DNA of 64,000 nucleotides from Siphonodentalium dalli (Eukaryota > Mollusca > Scaphopoda > Gadilida > Siphonodentaliidae), in assembly GCA_032622095.1 (NCBI GenBank), contig CP136067.1, positions 137,519,990 through 137,583,989 of the forward strand, given 5' to 3'. How positions within the stretch are numbered: the first letter of the stretch is position 1; the number at the start of each line of letters is the position of its first letter. The notes beneath the pieces are model-generated. The model worked only from the letters and a program-made list of their open reading frames with translations. It was not told the origin of the DNA and did no database searches. Below are positions 57,100 to 64,000 of the stretch, piece by piece. The translations under genes and the position numbers were made by a program.

Positions 57100-57480
57100 G
57101 TTATTTTTTACTCCCATGTTTATGATGACACACTCCTCACCTGTATAGTTTTGGTATCGATCGGTTGATCGGTTTAGAAATTATTAACACTTTGCATCCG
57201 CACATAGGCATGAGCTATCCGATGCTGTAACCAAATTATTTTTTGTCCGATTGTTTTCATATTTGATATGTAGGTTTATAATGACACACCCCTCACCTGT
57301 ATAGTTTTTGGTATCGATCGGTTGATCGGTTTAGAAAATAATTAACCCTGCACACAAATGCTATCTGATCCATCTAAGTCAAACTGTTTTCTTCTGATAT
57401 GCCTCATATTTCTTACCAAGGTTTTTCTTAGCACGTTCTTTATCTGTATGGTTTTTGGTATCGTTTAATTAACCCTTTTC
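57100..57480. repeat. Degenerate repeats with TTGATCGGTTTAGAAA
   Basis: GGTATCGATCGGTTGATCGG occurs near 57153 and 57311, each after CACACyCCTCACCTGTATAG. Eroded further copies follow. Confidence 0.7.
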
Positions 57481-57620
57481 AAACTTATTTTTACTTAGAA
57501 CTCAAAACATTTTTCATCTGATCTACACCAAATTTGGTACATGTGGTCCTCACCCCGAAATACAGATCAAGTTCAAATTTGGGTTTGATCCGATATATTT
57601 TAACAGAGTTATGGCCCTTT

Positions 57621-59027
57621 ATAATTCAAGTAATTTACTACCTATTGTATATGCCCTGTGAGAATTTAAGACAAACAACTTTACACAGTAATCTGCTTTA
57701 TTGGGATCAGAAAATGACACTGGATACTCTTTGCTAAACCACTGCTGCTCCCAGAGCTGTCAAATATAAGTGATTGATGATACTTTACTCCAGTTTGTGT
57801 GCAATAGTAATTTAACCCAACCTGTTGAAACATGTTCATGGCATTAATACAAATAGTCCATTGTCCATGTGAAGGATGTTCTGGAGCATGGCTGTTTAGA
57901 GAATTGTTGTTTACAGAGACACTGTTGTCTTATCTTGAGAAAACAATTTATCCACACATTAGTTCCATCATATGATGTCATTGAAAATGATTAACACTCT
58001 CCACACATCATATGTTCATTCTCCTATTCTATGTCCAGGTTGATCGTGATCCACTTTTCACTTGCATGTATTTCAGGATTAAAATTAACCTATTCCATAG
58101 ACACATAATATCTGATACGCAGATTTTAAATTATCTCTTTCGCCTTAGGCCAGGTTCACTAAGAATTTCTATTAATTATAAGCCACCAATTGAATATTCA
58201 TCATTTGAGGATATATCTTATTTTGAAATTCCCTCTATTGCATTTGGGCTGCAGGATAATAATAATGGTTCTGGTATTCTTGAAGCTGACTTTTTGGTCA
58301 AATATTTTTCACCCAATCACTTTTATAATCTCATTCAGGTTGATTGTGATACATTCTTCATGCGTATAGATTTTGGTATTGATTGAATGGTTTTGAGAAT
58401 ATTAACCCAATATTTAATAATATTTCTGCTGTTACAGACATTGTATCTTTCCAATGATCAGCTTAGAATAAAATTAACCATAGGTACATGTATACTGTAC
58501 GCGATCCAATGTTATGACTCTAATATTTTCAATTTGACCCTTCTCATATCTCTCCTTTAGTTATCTGATAATTCTGTATTAAAATATTTTATATCCAACC
58601 ATTATCAATCATATTTAATATCAAGGTCTATACACCCCTCACTTATATAGATGTTCAGGTGTTTGTTGGTCTCTAATCTCAATCATCCCATAACTTTTAC
58701 TATGCAGCTAACACAACAACATAATCTGTTATGACTCAGGTTCCATTGTAAGAATTAAATAAATAGAGTTATTATGATGTTAATATTGTAACAATTATAT
58801 CTTTAACAGCTATGGTGCATCTGTCTGACTGTGTTTGGGTATAATTATCTTTATCAATCTATCACACATACATGTATCTCTGTTGGAGTGACCGAATAGG
58901 TTGAAATCGAATGTCATATCCATCTTCCTATTGTGTTTAAATGAGCAAGTTGCTCAATATGTCTGATTCCACTATGAAACTAATAAATAATAGTACGCTG
59001 TGAATTGTTGAAATTCTTGCACTCATA
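57621..59027. other. Intron DNA, no feature seen
   Basis: An open frame of 124 codons at 58012-58386 has no recognisable domain and contains degenerate repeat text. I do not call it a gene. Confidence 0.4.
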
Positions 59028-59093
59028 AAAAGATCGCTATCGCCAAGGTATGGGTTAAACATCTGCCGATCGTGATCGGCCTCTCATTGAAAA
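59028..59093. repeat. Direct repeat, copy 1
   Basis: TCGCTATCGCCAAGGTATGG, then GTTAAACATCTGCCGATCGT and GATCGGCCTCTC, recurs in the same orientation at 60034-60088, one kilobase on. CCGATCGTGATCGG is itself a hairpin. Confidence 0.85.
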
Positions 59094-60033
59094 ATATATT
59101 ACCCCTTCAGACACGTGCTTTCAATTTGAAATTAAAACAACAGCTGATGGCCAATATGATTTATCTATGCAATGGGAAACAGGCAGATAAATATACATGA
59201 CTATTGTAAGTGATGACTTGTTTTGAAAATCAATATGGTAGATGTTAGTATTTCCAAGAACCTTATTTTCCCATTTGTTCACATTTTCATGGTTGATTGA
59301 ATTTTAGGGGCCACAGAGCACTTAGAAGATTAACATTGAAGGTTGTGGCTTTTAGTGCCCAAGCTACTTGTAAAACATTGTAATGTGTGAAACCATTCAA
59401 ATGAGGGCTAACTTACTTTCTTTTATATGAACGATTTAGTGGTCATAGGGGCCAGCATCCCCATCATATTATGTCTGTATAACATTATATAGATAATACT
59501 TTTGAATTGTATAAACTACATATATTTTTGAAAACCATACACCCCTGTTATGAAACACTTAATCTTATTTAATACACAGGTCAGATCTGATTTTATATCT
59601 GTCCATGTTTGATAAACAAATAACTGGGGAGAAGGGGGGGGGGGGTAATTAAAGTACCATTTAAATATGAGATGGAATCCCCTACATATATGTCGTTCTA
59701 AGCAATTATAATTTCTCTTTAGAAGTGAATAATAAATTTTGAATATCTGGCATGTCAAAAGTGGCAAAGATGGGGATTTATCACTTTTGCTTCCAATGAG
59801 TTAACTTAAACTCCTAAACATGTCCTCCGAAATCACTAAACCATTGGATCTCATAGTGAGAGGTCCTTGTGTGAATAGGGACAGAGTTATGAGATTTAAA
59901 ACTACTCCTCCCCAACCCAAATACTTTAACCCTTTCTTAAGACAAATTATTGGAGCTTTTGATTTCAAGTTGGGTACTGATATATGGATTAATTCCTGTG
60001 ATCATATCTTTGACAAATAATCAGTTATTGCTA

Positions 60034-60088
60034 GTCGCTATCGCCAAGGTATGGGTTAAACATCTGCCGATCGTGATCGGCCTCTCGT
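60034..60088. repeat. Direct repeat, copy 2
   Basis: Almost identical to 59028-59093. The 940 bp between holds an open frame (59820-60017) with no recognised protein, so the pair could be long-terminal-like ends or a simple duplication. Confidence 0.8.
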
Positions 60089-60520
60089 TTTTTTTTAATT
60101 GATCAATTATTACATAGAAATTATTAAAAACATTAGTAATATTGCACTCTCTCTTTCGCACACCCATTCAAACAAATTCACAGAAACCATCCATACCATG
60201 ATCATCCACTGAAGATAAATTTTGATCACATATTTATAATCTGTAATAAACACAATTTATGCTGAGGACTGAGAAATTAACCCATTATAGTTTTTTGTAT
60301 CAAAATTTCTATTGATATTTTGTGGACAACCATGAATAAAAAAAAATATATAGACTATAGTCGTATATTAATGAAAGTGTTCTTACAGCAAAAAAGCTAA
60401 ACTGCTCTACCAACCTTTTAACTACCGGTAAAATCTATACAAACATTTGAAATGGGCCTCTTGGTTTTATTGTTTATTTCACACTATTTTATTATGTTTA
60501 TTATAATGTAATTATTCTTC
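60089..60520. other. Intron DNA, no feature seen
   Basis: Very A+T-rich; nothing recognised. Confidence 0.4.
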
Positions 60521-60527
60521 AGACAGG

Positions 60528-60775
60528 CTTGAAACAGTGTGTCTGTCATTTGCAGAATGAGGTTCCCAGAGGGTGCATTTAGTGATGCTACCCCACTTAG
60601 CGGGCTAGCATCACCAAATTCACCCTATGGGAACCTCATTCTGCTGAGGTGTAAGCAGAATGAGGACCCCAGAGGGTGAATTTGGTGATGCTAGCCCGCT
60701 ATGCGGGGTAGCATCACTAAATTCACCCTCTGGGGACCTCATTCTGCAAATGACAGGCACACTATTTCAAGGCTT
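60528..60775. mobile_element. Family B element
   Basis: Two GAATGAGG palindromes in the standard layout. Flanks TTCTTCAG and TTCTGCAG differ by one base, consistent with an aged 8-bp duplication. Confidence 0.85.
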
Positions 60776-61049
60776 GTTCTGCAGACAGGCTATTCTATAA
60801 ATTATATTCCACGAGATATGTGTATTTGAACCTTGAACATACTAGTAAACAGCCAAAGTGCTTTAAATATGATAACATTCCAATGCAAACAGCAGGGTAT
60901 AATAACCAATTGATCAAATATTTACCCAAGATAAGTTGGGTATATGTCATTAATTCTGATCTGGGCCAGGATTGTTCTGATCTGGGCCAGGTGTGTTTAT
61001 CTGTCCTCGGTTTATGTTTGTGAGTTCAGACCCCTTGAGGTGATTTTAA

Positions 61050-61297
61050 CCCTTCCATGACTGGATCTCAACTTCATGAAAGTTTGCGAAAACCCTGTGC
61101 CAATGCAGTCTTTTATATTTGTGAGTCTCCCTTTGGGAGCCTCGCATATATAAGAGAATGCATTGGCCTAACAATTTTTACCTTGATTTAAATTTGTAAG
61201 CCAGTGCATTCTCCATATGGAAGACTCGCATATATAAGAGAATGCACTGGCACAGGATCTTTAATGCTGCATCAGTGCAGATCCCATCATGGAAGTG
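61050..61297. mobile_element. Hairpin MITE HP-3, copy e
   Basis: Left TTAA (61046-61049) and end CCCTTCCATGACTGGA. Two hairpins, near 61097-61168 and 61200-61250, the second half deleted. Right target site decayed. Confidence 0.85.
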
Positions 61298-61637
61298 CTA
61301 ATATAATGATAGAGTTTGGAGTAACCCCTTTATTATTTCCCCCGTGAATGAAGTGAATAGTGGGTATTCTGGATTACATGGGTCGGGTCCTCCATCTGCC
61401 TTGTCATCCATCTATCCGTCCGTCTGCCCAAACAGATATCTCAGCCGTAGGTAACCAGATCTCATTTTTAATTTGGTAAGTATTACCAATGTTGGCTATA
61501 AAAAGGGCTTTTCATCCAATGATGTTGCTCACATTTTCAGTTATAGATTTAGAAAATTATAAGAAGTTAAATAAATGAATTAATGGGAACCAAAAAGTTA
61601 TTTATTTATTAGCGGCGATCCAGTTATGAAAGGCTTA
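61298..61637. other. Intron DNA, no feature seen
   Basis: Contains a TCCGTCCGTCTGCC run near 61415; no exon recognised. Confidence 0.4.
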
Positions 61638-61641
61638 TTAA

Positions 61642-62024
61642 CCCTTTACCCAACAAAAAACGGCCAAAACCGGCCAAATAAAGCTTCAACAGCCTAAAAT
61701 ATCTTCGGTCTGTCTCAATAGAACCATACAAATATGGATATCAATGGAACCGGCTCCTTGACCACATTGTGATAGTTACAGTTATGCCCTGTGCCAATGC
61801 ATTCTCTTATATATGCGAGTCGACCATAGGTCGCCTCGCATATATAAGAGAATGCATTGGCCTAAAAAAATCTTTTTTTACCATTTTTTCTTACATTCTT
61901 TAACAATTTTATAATTTTTAATGTGTTAAGCCAATGCATTCTCTTATATATGTGAGGCGACCTATGGTCGACTCGCATATATAAGAGAATGCATTGGCAC
62001 AGGGCCGTTCTGTTGGGTAAAGGG
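61642..62024. mobile_element. Hairpin MITE HP-1, copy d
   Basis: TTAA flanks (61638-61641, 62025-62028). Two hairpins near 61792-61861 and 61930-61998. Confidence 0.93.
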
Positions 62025-62028
62025 TTAA

Positions 62029-62395
62029 AAGATTGCGTATCACTTCCGGGCCACAATTACAACACAATTTTTATAAAAATCAGATTCAAGACAATAAATA
62101 GCTATTTTGTGAATAAAATACCAAAAAAATAGCCGATTGTGAATATTACATGTATTTGTCTATAAACCGAACATAATTCTCGGTGACATCTTAGTTCAAA
62201 TTTTTCCGCAAGATTGCGTGAAGTTCATGTTCTAAAATAGCCCGAAAAACTGTCTCTGAAAGATTTATGTATTATACCAGAAATAAAATCATTATTAATT
62301 GATAGAAGCATTTCCGGACAGATGTCTTAAATTCATATCTATTATTTTATACCTCGGAGACTATATAAAACTTGTTATGAAGAGTTACATTATCT
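62029..62395. repeat. Family W related sequence
   Basis: ATTAATTGATAGAAGCATTT, CCGGACAGAT and ATTATTTTATACC match 18890-19115, in part inverted. Confidence 0.55.
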
Positions 62396-62399
62396 TTAC

Positions 62400-62616
62400 C
62401 CCTTTCATGACGGGAGCTGCGATGGTGCAGCATTAAAGATCCTTCGCCAGTGCATAGGGAGCCTCACATATATAATAGAATGCACTGGCTTACAAGGACA
62501 ATGTAAATATTGTTGGGCCAATGCATTCTCTTATATATGGGAGACTCAAATATATAAGAGAATGCATTGGCACAGGGTTTCACAAAGTTTCAGGAAGAGC
62601 TCCCGTCATAGAATGG
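62400..62616. mobile_element. Hairpin MITE HP-3, copy f
   Basis: Left end CCCTTTCATGACGGGAGC after TTAC; right end GCTCCCGTCATAGAATGG|TTAA (62617-62620). Hairpins reduced. The right TTAA also serves the next element. Confidence 0.85.
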
Positions 62617-62620
62617 TTAA

Positions 62621-63083
62621 CCCTTTGAGTGCCAGGTCCGATTTTTGTATCAACCCATATACCCTGTGCCAATGCATTCTCTTATATATGCGAGTTGACC
62701 ATAGGATGCCTCGCATATATAAGAGAATGCATTGGCCTAACAATTTTTCATCATTTGTTATTATTTTTTACAATTTTAGTAATTTTGTCTTATATTCTTA
62801 AACAGACTTATTTTGTAGGTTTGGTGCCAGGGAATCTTACGTTATTCATGGGCATCAAAATTATTACTATGAATACCTGGTGATAGTTTTGAGTGATAAC
62901 ATGCCCCTAAGGTTTTATCCAGTTTGTTTTTAAATTCGCTATAGCATGCTTAAGCATACCCAAAAAAAATTCAACCCAAAAAAAAAAATCTAAAAACAAA
63001 ACATTTAAACAAAAAAAAAATTATGGCCGATTTTACACACCGTAAATTAGGGCCGATGAGATCGGCCCCTGGCACTCAAAGGG
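62621..63083. mobile_element. Hairpin MITE HP-2, copy d
   Basis: Ends CCCTTTGAGTGCCAGG and CCTGGCACTCAAAGGG, TTAA at 62617-62620 and 63084-63087. One hairpin near 62667-62736. The paired change AGTGCC/GGCACT is intact and a matched A-to-C/T-to-G type difference from other copies (TTTGAG/CTCAAA versus TTTCAG/CTGAAA) is seen at both ends. Confidence 0.93.
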
Positions 63084-63087
63084 TTAA

Positions 63088-63905
63088 AGTGATGTGAAAC
63101 ACTCCGCTAGGGTGAACAAATAGAAATTGAGAATAATCTTGTTCAAAGTACTCTCGGGCTCCAAATAAAAGTGCAGGCCCCAATAATAGTGCAGGGGGGA
63201 AATTCCATTGAAAGTTAATAAAAGTGCAGACCCAAATAATAGTGCAAGGGAAACTCTGAGCAAAACATCAATTGTTAAACATATTATTTTTACAGTTCGT
63301 GTAGGTCAAGTATAGGAATCAACATAGTACGGTATTTGTCATGTGGTGTTTTATTCAGTATTTAAATGTTCACATGTGTGTCATATATTTGAATATGTAC
63401 ATGAATAAAGATATAAACTCATCATTTTGGTATCAGAGTCGTATAGAAATCTTGAGTTTGTGCTGATTTCAATTTTCATAGACTCAAAATTAATAAACGT
63501 GCAGACCCAAATAAGCACTGTGCAGGGGGGAAATTTCCCAAGAAAATAATAAACGTGCATGCATGTTTATTTGGAGCCCAAGAGTAGTTATTTTGACAAA
63601 TATCATATCCAAATTGACATCACACACCATCATTCTTACATATTAAATACAGTGAAATATCTGACAATATTAAATACAGTGAAATATCTGACATATTAAA
63701 TACAGTGAAATATCTGACATATTAAACACAGTGAAATATTTACTATTACAATTGAGCATAGTTCATATGATGTTTTCTGTGGAATGGTATGGACGATATG
63801 CTTGAGATTTTCAGTGATGTTGGTAGAATGCTACTCTCCTCCAGTTGACATAGCACCTGAGTACTAACTTACTGGTATCAGTTTCACGCACCCGAACAAG
63901 TCCAT
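63088..63905. mobile_element. TTAA-type MITE family C, copy 4, interrupted
   Basis: Left end TTAA|AGTGATGTGAAACACTCC shares its TTAA with HP-2 copy d. The body is split by 63151-63584. A 26-bp tandem (ATTAAATACAGTGAAATATC, four units) lies at 63643-63740. Confidence 0.82.
63151..63584. mobile_element. TA-flanked MITE nested in family C
   Basis: Ends CTCTCGGGCTCCAAATAAA and TTTATTTGGAGCCCAAGAG, TA on both sides (63149-63150, 63585-63586). The interrupted family C text (CAAAGTA/GTTATTTTGAC) matches the intact text at 6140. Subterminal motifs AATAATAGTGCAGGG and AATAAACGTGCAG are repeated. Confidence 0.93.
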
Positions 63906-63910
63906 AATAT

Positions 63911-64000
63911 GCAAGCCTGCAAATAGTGTGTCTGTCATTTGCAGAATGAGGTCCGCAGAGGGTGATTTTAGTGATGCTATCCCGCACGACAGGCTGGCAT
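63911..64000. mobile_element. Family B element, cut by window end
   Basis: GCAAGCCTGCAAATAGTGTG and TGTCATTTGCAGAATGAGGT begin a copy that runs off the window. Confidence 0.85.

Noticed and set aside
58012-58386. 124-codon ORF as a gene
   Set aside because: No domain recognised, overlaps degenerate repeat text, and no splice or conservation evidence.
59820-60017. 66-codon ORF as a gene or element protein
   Set aside because: Composition is plausible but I recognise nothing in it and have no support beyond an open frame.
1-64000. tRNA, rRNA or retroelement (reverse transcriptase) genes
   Set aside because: I saw no tRNA-like arms, rRNA text or reverse transcriptase motifs; long ORFs are absent.

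Overview
The window is eukaryotic, A+T-rich and repeat-dense. It has spliced genes with canonical GT..AG introns, long introns, and many short non-autonomous DNA transposons, but no operon-like structure. Gene content plus the transposon style (TTAA-, TA- and 8-bp-duplication MITEs, foldback elements, CTGT microsatellites) suggests an invertebrate animal, probably marine. The sequence alone does not let me name the phylum. Two protein-coding genes are recognisable, both on the + strand. (1) Seven consecutive exons (2601-23606) of a Phafin gene, the PLEKHF2 family: a PI3P-binding PH+FYVE endosomal adaptor. The N-terminal exon lies upstream or was not found. All six intron phases are consistent. 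The gene ends with a short last exon and an AATAAA signal at 23676. (2) The first coding exon (50847-51061) of a choline/ethanolamine kinase. The rest of that gene lies beyond the window or in exons I could not find. One further short ORF (11699-11944, minus) has a cysteine-rich, zinc-ribbon-like pattern and sits inside an inverted-repeat element; its function is unknown. Almost everything else is mobile or tandem repeat DNA without any transposase. Layout: 1-23.7 kb is the Phafin gene with introns full of MITEs. 23.7-50.2 kb is intergenic, with MITEs, a 1.37-kb 45-bp minisatellite (34.04-35.41 kb), a 122-bp tandem element (39.95-40.65 kb), large inverted-repeat elements (40.8-43.6 kb) and a 4-kb foldback element (43.93-47.94 kb). 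50.2-64 kb is a possible promoter, choline kinase exon 1 and its repeat-filled intron. The most interesting signal is a near-palindromic hairpin of about 69 bp (33-bp arms, 3-nt loop, CCAAT and TATATAAG in both orientations). It recurs more than 20 times, usually as an oppositely oriented pair, inside four element families with unrelated termini: three flanked by TTAA and one by TA. Copies differ by compensatory changes in both arms and share one conserved mismatch. Nested and abutting insertions give a relative chronology and verify several target-site duplications. All identifications are by eye; no database search or folding program was run.
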